A stretch of 38,491 nucleotides of DNA, taken from Xanthobacteraceae bacterium. GTDB lineage: Bacteria > Pseudomonadota > Alphaproteobacteria > Rhizobiales > Xanthobacteraceae. Made by a program: the position numbers and the translations under genes. The number at the start of each line of letters is the position of its first letter. The first letter of the stretch is position 1. Below are positions 26,076 to 32,631 of the stretch, in pieces. The notes under the pieces are model-generated. The model was not told where the DNA came from. It made no database searches and saw only the letters and a list, made by a program, of their open reading frames with translations. The stretch spans positions 1-38,491 of the forward strand of contig JASHQI010000010.1 in the NCBI GenBank assembly GCA_030037645.1, in the 5' to 3' direction.

Positions 26076-26495
26076 TTAGCTCTCGATATCGTCGTCCAAG
26101 ATTTCCACGTCGGAAGCGTCAGCGGTACCTGACGTCCGTGAGCGGTTGCTGGCCAGCCGTCGGTCCAACACCGCCTCTTGCGCACGAAACCAGGCCATGA
26201 TGTCGCTTCGCTGCCCTTCGATGGGCTTCGCCCAACGCAATGCCTTCAATGCTTTGCTTTCCTTGCCGCCCCACCAGTATTCTTTAACGATCATCAAGCT
26301 CCAGCCGCGTTTGCCCGGCTTCGTGACTGTGACGATCTCGATTGTTTGACCGTGCGTTGCCCCGGTGAAACTATGGCGTTCGCGTTCCCAGGCGATACCA
26401 TCGTAGGTCCATGACGGCAGCTTAAGGCCAGGGTTGGTCGTTCCCAGCAATAGGTCGAACACTCGAAAGAAAGAAGGCCGCGCCAAGCTTTTCAT
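26076..26495 (-). CDS. Conserved-looking protein of unknown function
   Basis: 139 residues, first gene after riboswitch B. I do not recognise the family. It begins MKSLARPSFFRVFDLLLGT and has a compact Trp-rich centre (PSWTYDGIAWERERHSFTG, then WSLMIVKEYWWGG and RWAKPIEGQRSDIMAWFRAQE), ending in a disordered acidic tail (VEILDDDIES). No signal peptide or membrane helix. Its ATG at 26495 overlaps the stop of a leader frame that starts next to the riboswitch hairpin, so its translation may be coupled to fluoride sensing. It is followed after 45 nt by the second dynamin-like GTPase and is a likely partner of it. Confidence 0.65.
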   Translation of the reverse strand: MKSLARPSFFRVFDLLLGTTNPGLKLPSWTYDGIAWERERHSFTGATHGQTIEIVTVTKPGKRGWSLMIVKEYWWGGKESKALKALRWAKPIEGQRSDIMAWFRAQEAVLDRRLASNRSRTSGTADASDVEILDDDIES

Positions 26496-26704
26496 TGCGA
26501 TCTATCCGTGCGTTGCCACAACAAACGCAGCGAACAGCATCGCCTAGAGACAGTTTCGCCGTGCAGTCCGGCTAGCACTGCACGCCCCACCCTCGGCGTC
26601 GAACATTGCAAGTCACCGTACGAGCCATGCGACATCGATCGCCGGCGCGGAAAATCTCGCGGACAACTGTTGGACGATCGATAAAGGTGAATGACCTGCA
26701 ACAA
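26492..26704 (-). CDS. Possible leader ORF of riboswitch unit B (70 residues)
   Basis: TTG at 26704 stands exactly 8 nt after AGGAG (26717-26713), the right arm of the riboswitch B hairpin. The frame runs to a TGA overlapping the ATG of the 139-residue gene (ATGA at 26495). The Arg/Ser/Cys-rich peptide resembles no known protein. The layout is the same as at riboswitch A: hidden ribosome-binding site, leader frame, then coupled start of the main gene. Whether it is translated is unproved. Confidence 0.35.
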   Translation of the reverse strand: MLQVIHLYRSSNSCPRDFPRRRSMSHGSYGDLQCSTPRVGRAVLAGLHGETVSRRCCSLRLLWQRTDRSQ

Positions 26705-26712
26705 CTCAATAT

Positions 26713-26743
26713 CTCCTACCGCCCAATGTCCCGGCGGCAGGAG
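26713..26743 (-). promoter_or_regulatory. Expression-platform hairpin of riboswitch B
   Basis: On the minus strand CTCCTGCCGCC pairs with GGCGGTAGGAG over 11 bp (one G-U) around a 9-nt loop. It shares the CTCC of P1 and hides AGGAG, which is spaced 8 nt from a TTG start. No T-run follows, so translational control is more likely than termination. Confidence 0.62.
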
Positions 26744-26782
26744 TCATCAGCCCAAAGGCGCTTGCCGGGGGACCCCATCCCC
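26738..26782 (-). promoter_or_regulatory. Fluoride (crcB-motif) riboswitch aptamer B
   Basis: Minus strand. GGGGATGGGGTCCCCC keeps the pseudoknot with changed bases (GGGG with CCCC instead of GGCG with CGCC), a compensatory change. GGGGTC pairs with GACTCC (one G-U) as P1; GCC-TTTG-GGC is P2; CTGATGACTCCT (26750-26739) is the invariant right side. It lies about 240 nt before the 139-residue gene and is divergent from aptamer D, 137 nt away. Confidence 0.88.
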
Positions 26783-26801
26783 GTCGCTTGTAGTGGATGT
26801 G

Positions 26802-26829
26802 GATATAGTAGCCGGTTCCGGACAAGCAA
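26802..26829 (-). promoter_or_regulatory. Sigma70-like promoter of riboswitch unit B
   Basis: On the minus strand -35 TTGCTT (26829-26824), 16-nt spacer, -10 TATATC (26807-26802). Transcription would start near 26795, about 13 nt before the aptamer. Assigned by eye and by position. Confidence 0.5.
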
Positions 26830-26876
26830 GCCAAGTCTACGTTCGCCTGATGGTCGTGGCGGAATCCCGAACCCGA

Positions 26877-26905
26877 TTGATCGATTGGGGTTAATATTCT
26901 AGATT
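26877..26905 (+). promoter_or_regulatory. Sigma70-like promoter of riboswitch unit D
   Basis: -35 TTGATC (26877-26882), 17-nt spacer, -10 TAGATT (26900-26905). Expected start near 26912, a few bases before the aptamer at 26919. A second possible -10, TAATAT at 26892-26897, lacks a well-placed -35. Confidence 0.55.
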
Positions 26906-26918
26906 GCCGAATCGAATT

Positions 26919-26965
26919 GGCGATGGAGTCCGCCTCAACCGCCCTAGCAGGCTGATGACTCCTAT
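26919..26965 (+). promoter_or_regulatory. Fluoride (crcB-motif) riboswitch aptamer D
   Basis: The best match of the four. GGCGATGGAGTCCGCC (26919-26934) gives the pseudoknot (GGCG with CGCC), the conserved A and T, and the P1 left strand. AACC follows as in the known consensus. GCC-CTAGCA-GGC is P2, and CTGATGACTCCT (26952-26963) is the invariant right side, with GACTCC closing P1 perfectly. It heads the Hyf-like operon (first ATG at 27147). Confidence 0.93.
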
Positions 26966-27007
26966 GGATGCTGCGTGATCGTAAGAATCGCGCGGCTTAC
27001 CGTAGGA
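26960..27007 (+). promoter_or_regulatory. Expression-platform fold of riboswitch D
   Basis: TCCTATGG (26960-26967) can pair with CCGTAGGA (27000-27007) over 8 bp with one G-U. The 32-nt interior contains its own 7-bp hairpin (GCGTGAT with ATCGCGC). TCCT is shared with P1, so ligand binding and this fold compete. The right arm holds AGGA. No terminator T-run is seen. Confidence 0.45.
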
Positions 27008-27030
27008 CGAAGTCGCGGGGTGATCTGCGA

Positions 27031-27150
27031 ATGGCGACTATTGCCGATGTAATCCGCATGTTGCGGATGCGTGCCGAAGCGGCAGCGTGGCGTAAGTCAC
27101 GACGCGCGATCCAACGGCTGCTCTATTGTGCCCGTGGGGTCGCTTCATGA
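27031..27150 (+). CDS. Possible leader ORF of the Hyf-like operon (39 residues)
   Basis: ATG at 27031 follows GGGGTGAT (27017-27024) at a suitable distance. The frame ends with TGA overlapping the ATG of the HyfC-like gene (ATGA at 27147). The peptide (MATIADVIRMLRMRAEAAAW, then Arg-rich) is a basic amphipathic helix type and matches no known family. It could be a small real subunit or a leader that couples translation of the operon to riboswitch D. An in-frame ATG at 26968 gives a longer version starting inside the riboswitch fold. Confidence 0.42.
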   Translation: MATIADVIRMLRMRAEAAAWRKSRRAIQRLLYCARGVAS

Positions 27151-28097
27151 TCGAGCGGATCGTCTACAACCTTATCCAAGTGGCCGTCGTGGTGGGGTTT
27201 GCACCGCTGGTCGAAGGCGTGACCACGCGACTCAAAGAAATCCTTCAATCAAAGCGCGGCCCGAGCATTTTTCAGCCATATCGGGACATCTGGAAGCTAC
27301 TGCACAAGGATGAGATCGTATCAGAACACAGCTCGTGGATTTTTCGCGCCGCGCCGTATGTGGCTTTTGCGGCGCCGGTTTTCTGCGCACTTCTCATCCC
27401 TGTCTTAACACGCTACCCGTTGTTCTTCGCCTTCATGGGCGACATGCTTGGCGTCGGCTTCGTGTTGGCGCTTGGTGGATTTTTCACCACTCTGGCTGCC
27501 GTGGACACCGCCAATCCATATGGACCGATGGGCGCGAGCCGGACCCGCATGGTCGGTTTTCTCGCCGAACCGGCCTTCATAATGGTGTTTCTAACCATTT
27601 CTTTTGTGGCAGGATCGACTATTCCCTACATCGTGCAAACGCGTTGGGTTACTCCAATCGCAAATTTCTTCGAACCATCGCATATTCTGCTGCTCATCGC
27701 CTTTCTGATGCTCATCCTAGCAGAGGATGGTCGCATCCCGGTCGACAGCCCTTCCGGTCAGTTCGAACTCGCGATGATCGATCGCTCGAAGTCGCTGGAA
27801 TATTCCGGACGAGGAGCGGCATTGCTGAAATGGGCCAGTGCCATGAAATTCTTTGTGCTCTTAGTTGTTTTTCTCAACGTCGTGGTGACGCCTTGGGGCT
27901 TGGCGCAGGGGAAGGATCTTGGAGAGGTACTTTTGGCGATCCCGCTCGTATTGTTCAAGATGTTCTGTTTCGTGCTCGCGCTCGTCTGCATCGAGTCATC
28001 GCTAGCCAAGCTGCGACTGTTCCGTATTACCGAATTTATAGGGGCCGCCTTCGTGATTTCTGTTATCGCCGTAATCACTCAATTATCGCAAATATGA
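27147..28097 (+). CDS. HyfC/NuoH-like membrane subunit
   Basis: Membrane subunit of 316 residues, homologous to HyfC/HycD of formate hydrogenlyase and NuoH of complex I, which connects the soluble and membrane arms. About eight helices. Family signatures: RGPSIFQPYRDIWKLLHKDEI near residues 37-57, ASRTRMVGFLAEPAFIMV, and the acidic loop LAEDGRIPVDSPSGQFELAMIDRS with EYSGRGAALLKWA. These residues line the quinone/proton channel in relatives. It is the first standard gene after riboswitch D, with GTGGGG about 8 nt upstream. Six genes follow the order C-E-F-G-I-B in one tight operon. Confidence 0.9.
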   Translation: MIERIVYNLIQVAVVVGFAPLVEGVTTRLKEILQSKRGPSIFQPYRDIWKLLHKDEIVSEHSSWIFRAAPYVAFAAPVFCALLIPVLTRYPLFFAFMGDMLGVGFVLALGGFFTTLAAVDTANPYGPMGASRTRMVGFLAEPAFIMVFLTISFVAGSTIPYIVQTRWVTPIANFFEPSHILLLIAFLMLILAEDGRIPVDSPSGQFELAMIDRSKSLEYSGRGAALLKWASAMKFFVLLVVFLNVVVTPWGLAQGKDLGEVLLAIPLVLFKMFCFVLALVCIESSLAKLRLFRITEFIGAAFVISVIAVITQLSQI

Positions 28098-28107
28098 GAG
28101 CGCGACG

Positions 28108-28779
28108 ATGAATAGTTCATCGATCCTCTTCGCCCTCGACGCACTGACAGGCGCTCTGTTTTTACTTACGGCAATTGGTGTCGTTGCCACTCGCCAAGTG
28201 CTTGCCTCGCTGCAGCTATTCATTTTGCAGTCGGTGCTGCTAACGCTGTCGGCGGTGCTCCTTGGTTTCGCGCAGGGCTCCATTCATCTGTTCGCTGTGG
28301 CCGCGATCACCATCGCCACCAAAACGCTGCTGATCCCATGGCTGCTTCGGCACACAGTAAGCGCGGAGGTGTATCGCACGCGCGAGATTGAAAGAGTCCT
28401 CAACATCCCGAGCTCGTTGCTGATCGCCGCAGTGCTCATTGTTCTTGCCTATGTTGTCGCCAACCCACTGCTCGGCGCGGTCAGCGTACCGTTTGCACAG
28501 ATCAATCTGCCACTTGGTATTGCCGCGATGTTTCTCGGCACGTTCACCATTGTAGTTCGACGCGAGGCAGTACCGCAGTTGCTCGGATTGCTTGCGGTGG
28601 AAAATGGCGTGTTTTTCGCTGGCGTGGCGATTGTACCAAGCCTGCCGGTCATCGCGGAGCTCGCAGCCGCGGTCGACGTGCCAGTGCTGGCGCTTGTCAT
28701 TGGCATGCTAACCCGGCGGATCCATGTGCGGCTCGGCACCACATCGGTCGGTCAGCTGGCATCGTTGCGCGACTGCTGA
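28108..28779 (+). CDS. HyfE-like membrane subunit
   Basis: 223 residues with about six to seven hydrophobic helices; the C-terminal half is related to NuoK/MrpC. Family marks are ATRQVLASLQLFILQSVLL at about 25-43, ATKTLLIPWLLRHTV, and LLGLLAVENGVFFAGVAIVP, whose Glu corresponds to the conserved NuoK glutamate used in ion movement. Start ATG at 28108, 10 nt after the HyfC-like stop; the next gene follows 7 nt later. Part of the membrane arm of the Hyf-like complex. Confidence 0.88.
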   Translation: MNSSSILFALDALTGALFLLTAIGVVATRQVLASLQLFILQSVLLTLSAVLLGFAQGSIHLFAVAAITIATKTLLIPWLLRHTVSAEVYRTREIERVLNIPSSLLIAAVLIVLAYVVANPLLGAVSVPFAQINLPLGIAAMFLGTFTIVVRREAVPQLLGLLAVENGVFFAGVAIVPSLPVIAELAAAVDVPVLALVIGMLTRRIHVRLGTTSVGQLASLRDC

Positions 28780-28786
28780 GGACGCC

Positions 28787-30232
28787 ATGGAACTCTTCGG
28801 AATACTCGTTATTCCATTGCTTGCGAGCGGATTTTCCTTGCTTCCGCTCGGTCGTCGTTTCGCTGCGCCCGCGACGCTCCTCGCGACCGCGATCGTTCTC
28901 GGCCTCGCCCTCGCCGTCGCGCTCGAGGCCTCCAGGACAGGGCATGTCGCGGCGTCGGGCCAGTGGCTGACGTGCGACGGACTCGGCGCCTTGGTGCTGC
29001 TGCTGGTCGCCTTCGTTGGATTCACTGCCGCTTTGTTTTCCTGGGGTTATGTGGCGGAAAGCGTAAAGCGCGGCCGTCAAAAGAGCATCCACCAGTATTA
29101 CGCGCTCTATAATCTGTTCGTTCTTTCGATGCTCTGCGTACCACTTCTGGCCAACGTTGCTCTCATGTGGATCGCAGTGGAATTAACCACGCTACTGTCG
29201 GCCTTCCTGGTCGGCTTCGAGGATACCCCTGAAGCTCTCGAAGCGGCTTGGAAATACGTCATTCTCACGACGCTCGGCGCCGTCCTCGCTCTGCTCGGCT
29301 TTCTCATTCTTTATTGGGGATCGCGCGTCGCGGGCATGGAGCCGTTCACCTGGATAGGCCTCGTCGGGGCGGCACCCCATACGCCGCCTGCACTGATTTG
29401 GATCGCCTTCCTCTTTATCCTGGTTGGTTTTGGGACCAAGGTTGGGCTCGTTCCGATGCACACTTGGCTACCGGACGCCCATAGCCAAGCACCGGCCTCG
29501 ATCTGCGCTCTCCTGTCAGGCGTCGAAACGACGACGGTGCTCTACGTCATCCTACGGCTGTTTCCGGTGGTCAGCGCCGCGCCGGGCCTCGATGCGCGAC
29601 CATGGTTCATTGCCTTTGGACTGATCTCGGTGACGGTAGCGACGCTGCTGTTGATTTATGTCCGTGACTTCAAGCGGATGTTCGCCTTCTCGACCGTTGA
29701 GCACATGGGCATCATCCTGGTCGCCGCCGGTCTCGGTGGTGCCGACGCTCATCTCGGCGCCGCCTACCAAATGACCGGTCACGCGATCGCAAAATCGTTT
29801 TGCTTTTTCGCGGCTGGCGCGACCGTGCTCAGCGTCCGCACCCAGGAAATCGCATCGGTCCGTGGGCTCGTGCGCTCGTCTCCCGTTGCCGCGATTGCAT
29901 TGCTGGCTGGCGCCTTTGCGATCGCAGGGGCACCACCCTTCGGTTTGTTCGTCAGCGAATTCGTCATTCTCAAAGCGGGGCTGGCGAGCGGGCAGTACGC
30001 GGTGGTCGGACTTCTGGCCTTCCTCGTTGTGATCGCATTTTGCGCCGTCATGCTGCACGTGAATCGAATGGCATTTGGCACACCGGAGCGCGAGATGCAC
30101 ACTTGGGCGCTGCCGCGCACCTGCAAGTTGACCTTGGCCTTTGCCGCTATTCCACTCATCATCATAGGCATCTATGTGCCCGCGCCGCTCTTTGAATTGC
30201 TAAAGGCAGCGGCGAGCGCGATGGGAGGTTGA
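28787..30232 (+). CDS. HyfF-like antiporter-type subunit
   Basis: 481 residues, about thirteen helices, member of the NuoL/M/N-Mrp antiporter-like family, HyfF branch. The conserved Glu is in LMWIAVELTTLLSAFLVGFE. KVGLVPMHTWLPDAHSQAPA carries the broken-helix Lys and the HTWLPDAH box, and FAFSTVEHMGIILVAAGLGG supplies the further His/Glu. All the charged residues of a working proton path appear present. Start ATG at 28787 has GAGGA about 5 nt upstream; the frame is open further upstream but overlaps HyfE. Predicted to move protons (or Na+) across the inner membrane. Confidence 0.92.
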   Translation: MELFGILVIPLLASGFSLLPLGRRFAAPATLLATAIVLGLALAVALEASRTGHVAASGQWLTCDGLGALVLLLVAFVGFTAALFSWGYVAESVKRGRQKSIHQYYALYNLFVLSMLCVPLLANVALMWIAVELTTLLSAFLVGFEDTPEALEAAWKYVILTTLGAVLALLGFLILYWGSRVAGMEPFTWIGLVGAAPHTPPALIWIAFLFILVGFGTKVGLVPMHTWLPDAHSQAPASICALLSGVETTTVLYVILRLFPVVSAAPGLDARPWFIAFGLISVTVATLLLIYVRDFKRMFAFSTVEHMGIILVAAGLGGADAHLGAAYQMTGHAIAKSFCFFAAGATVLSVRTQEIASVRGLVRSSPVAAIALLAGAFAIAGAPPFGLFVSEFVILKAGLASGQYAVVGLLAFLVVIAFCAVMLHVNRMAFGTPEREMHTWALPRTCKLTLAFAAIPLIIIGIYVPAPLFELLKAAASAMGG

Positions 30233-30240
30233 GCGGTCTC

Positions 30241-31863
30241 ATGGCCACGCTCGATCGCCTAGGAGACACGGTCGACACCGCACACGGCATCGCGGAACGG
30301 TCTCGCGAACTGTGGCATGGAAGAGTGCTCGCAACTGCAAACGATGCCAGCCGCTTGTGTCTGTTGGCATGCGGGCGCGACGATCTCTCCGGAATATGCC
30401 AATGGCTAACTCGCGATCTCGACTTTTCATTTGCGACGTTGATCGTCGAAGAACTGGCGCAAGGCGAATGGTCGCTCGTCTATGTCTTTTACAAGGGCGC
30501 AGCCTCACCCTCGGTGCACGTCACGCTGCACCTTGGCGTGGGCGCATCTTCTGTTCCCTCTCTGGTCGGTCTCGTTCACGGACCCTCATTCGACTGGCAC
30601 GAGCGTGAGGCTGAGGACCTTTTTGGGCTGCGATTCGAAGGTCACCCACGTCTTGGCGAATTCGTCCTCCACGAAGACTGGCCGGAAGGCATCAACCCGA
30701 TGCGCCGAAACTTCAATGGAAAGGAGCGGTTCGGCCCGAGAACTCGCGAGCCTGAGTGGGACCCGCAAACGGTTGTTGCAGCGGTAGGCGCTTTTACCAT
30801 GCCGATCGGCCCCGTCTTCTCGGACTTCGCCGAGTCCGCACACTTTCTCCTGGAGACGGTTGGTGAAGACGTCATCCGGACCATTCCTCGCTTCTTCTAC
30901 AAATACCGCGGCGTCGAGAAAATCGCTGAGGGACAGATGGCGGATCGGGCGTTGCTGCTTGCTGAACGGTTCTCTGGCATTGCCGCATTCGCACATGGCT
31001 TGGCCTTTTGCCAAGCCGTCGAGACGATCTGCGGAGTTTCAGTGCCGCCGCGGGCGCGCGCCTTGCGCACGGCGCTCGCCGAACTCGAGCGGCTGCGCAG
31101 TCATGCAGCAGTCATCACCGGCATCTGCAATTCGACAGCGCTCGTCGTAGCGGCAAGCCAGGCCGCGCTCATCGAGGAGAGCCTTATCCGTTTGAGCTGT
31201 GACATAACCGGCCATCGCTATCTGTTCGGTGCTGTTGCCTTAGGAGGCGTGTCGTTTGACCTGGGGGACGAAGACTGCAGCCGGTTGACGAATAGAACCG
31301 CTGAAGTCGCGGAGCGACTGCGCGATCTGTTTCATATGCTTCGCTATTCATCCAGCTTCCTGGACCGTCTCGAAGAAGTTGGCATCGTCGCAGAGAGCTA
31401 TGCGCGGTCCTACGGGCTGGTGGGACCGATCGCGCGCGCGTCGGGGGTGGCACGCGACGTCCGCAAACTCTTTCCTTACGCTGCCTATGACTCGGTTGAG
31501 TTTTCTGTTTCGCTTGAACACGAGGGTGATGGCTATGCCCGCCTGCGTGTCCTGTTCGAAGAAGCGGCCCAATCTGCCGCGATCATCCGTCGGGTCCTAT
31601 CCTTACCACCGGCCGGTCCCGTTGGTGTTGGTCACGTTCCACTGCGCGCCGGCGCAGCGCTCGCCGCGGTGGAGGCGCCGATGGGAGCTGCCTTCCACTG
31701 GCTACGGCTCGACGGTGATGGGTCGGTTGTACGCTATCACGTCACACCGCCTTCGTTCGCGAATTGGCATGGCTTCCACATCGCGGCGGAAAATTTCGCG
31801 TTTCAAGACTTTCCGATCATTCTCGCGAGTTTCGGACTGTCGAACGCCGAGTGCGATCGATAG
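30241..31863 (+). CDS. HyfG/HycE-like large subunit lacking Ni-Fe ligands
   Basis: 540 residues, a fusion of a NuoC-like N-terminal domain (FDWHEREAEDLFGLRFEGHPRL) and a NuoD/hydrogenase large-subunit domain. In true Ni-Fe hydrogenases the first site reads R-x-C-G-x-C-x3-H; here R243-F-S245-G-I-A248-A-F-A-H252 has lost both Cys while keeping Arg, Gly and His. The C-terminal Cys pair (DPCxxC) is likewise absent: the protein ends with DFPIILASFG followed by about ten residues. It therefore cannot carry the Ni-Fe centre and resembles the 'energy-converting hydrogenase-related' (Ehr) class. A TTG at 30229 overlapping the HyfF stop is an alternative start; ATG at 30241 is preferred, with GGAGG 12 nt upstream. 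Confidence 0.88.
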   Translation: MATLDRLGDTVDTAHGIAERSRELWHGRVLATANDASRLCLLACGRDDLSGICQWLTRDLDFSFATLIVEELAQGEWSLVYVFYKGAASPSVHVTLHLGVGASSVPSLVGLVHGPSFDWHEREAEDLFGLRFEGHPRLGEFVLHEDWPEGINPMRRNFNGKERFGPRTREPEWDPQTVVAAVGAFTMPIGPVFSDFAESAHFLLETVGEDVIRTIPRFFYKYRGVEKIAEGQMADRALLLAERFSGIAAFAHGLAFCQAVETICGVSVPPRARALRTALAELERLRSHAAVITGICNSTALVVAASQAALIEESLIRLSCDITGHRYLFGAVALGGVSFDLGDEDCSRLTNRTAEVAERLRDLFHMLRYSSSFLDRLEEVGIVAESYARSYGLVGPIARASGVARDVRKLFPYAAYDSVEFSVSLEHEGDGYARLRVLFEEAAQSAAIIRRVLSLPPAGPVGVGHVPLRAGAALAAVEAPMGAAFHWLRLDGDGSVVRYHVTPPSFANWHGFHIAAENFAFQDFPIILASFGLSNAECDR

Positions 31864-31872
31864 AGGGGTGCG

Positions 31873-32631
31873 ATGGCAAACTGGGTTTTTAAAGGACTGC
31901 GCACGGGCATCAAAAGCTCCGCCTACCCCGCCGAGCACGATGAGGCTTGCGGCGTCTCGCCCGGCCGTCCGATCGGCACAAGCTTAAAGTCTCCCGCCGC
32001 CGTCGAGGAGCTCGTCACACGATGCCCTACTCAAGCGATTGAACATGCAAACGGCGGCATCGCGATAGAATATGGACGCTGCGTTCATTGCTTCCGCTGC
32101 AAGCGGGGGCTGGACGATGCGGCGACATGGCAGCAAGGCTTCGAATGGGCGGCTTTTGAAGGCGAGTCCCCGCCGGAGAAGCTCGCGCGCATATTCGGTC
32201 GTTCCCTGCATGTCCGTTTTGTCGATGCCGGAGCGTGCGGCGCCTGCATGAGCGAAGCGCGCCAAATCAATAATCCGTATTACAACATGCACCGCCTTGG
32301 CATTTTCACCACTCCGACGCCGCGCAACGCCGACGTTCTGCTTGTTGCCGGGCCGATTTCGGACGCCATGCGGCTGCCGCTTCGCAAGACCTACGACGCG
32401 ATGCCAACTCCCAAACGCGTCGTTGCAATCGGGACTTGCGCAGCATCCGGCGGCATTTTTAGCCCTAGCTTTGCCGCAGCAGGCGGCGTCGCCGACATCA
32501 TCCCTGTCGACGTGATTGTGCCAGGATGCCCACCGCCGCCCTTGGCTATTTTGCACGGTCTCCTTCTCGTCGTGGAAAAAAAGCCGGCATCGACGCTCAC
32601 GTCACTGCCACCGCGCACGGAGCACGCATGA
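31873..32631 (+). CDS. HyfI/NuoB-like small subunit with N-terminal ferredoxin part
   Basis: 252 residues carrying two predicted [4Fe-4S] sites. The N-terminal ferredoxin-like part provides C51-P and C70-x2-C73-x2-C76, one cluster, in place of the separate two-cluster HyfH protein. The C-terminal part is NuoB/HyfI-like, with C122-x2-C125 (GACGACMSE), C189 (IGTCAASGG) and C219 (PGCPPPP), the complete ligand set of the proximal/N2 cluster. So electron transfer to quinone or another acceptor remains possible although the large subunit has no Ni-Fe site. Starts 9 nt after the HyfG-like gene; its stop overlaps the HyfB-like start. No separate HyfA/HyfH gene is found. Confidence 0.88.
   Translation: MANWVFKGLRTGIKSSAYPAEHDEACGVSPGRPIGTSLKSPAAVEELVTRCPTQAIEHANGGIAIEYGRCVHCFRCKRGLDDAATWQQGFEWAAFEGESPPEKLARIFGRSLHVRFVDAGACGACMSEARQINNPYYNMHRLGIFTTPTPRNADVLLVAGPISDAMRLPLRKTYDAMPTPKRVVAIGTCAASGGIFSPSFAAAGGVADIIPVDVIVPGCPPPPLAILHGLLLVVEKKPASTLTSLPPRTEHA

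Noticed and set aside
30229-30240. TTG start of the HyfG-like gene overlapping the HyfF stop
   Set aside because: The purine-rich site directly abuts the TTG; the ATG four codons later is more usual, although the overlap keeps it possible.
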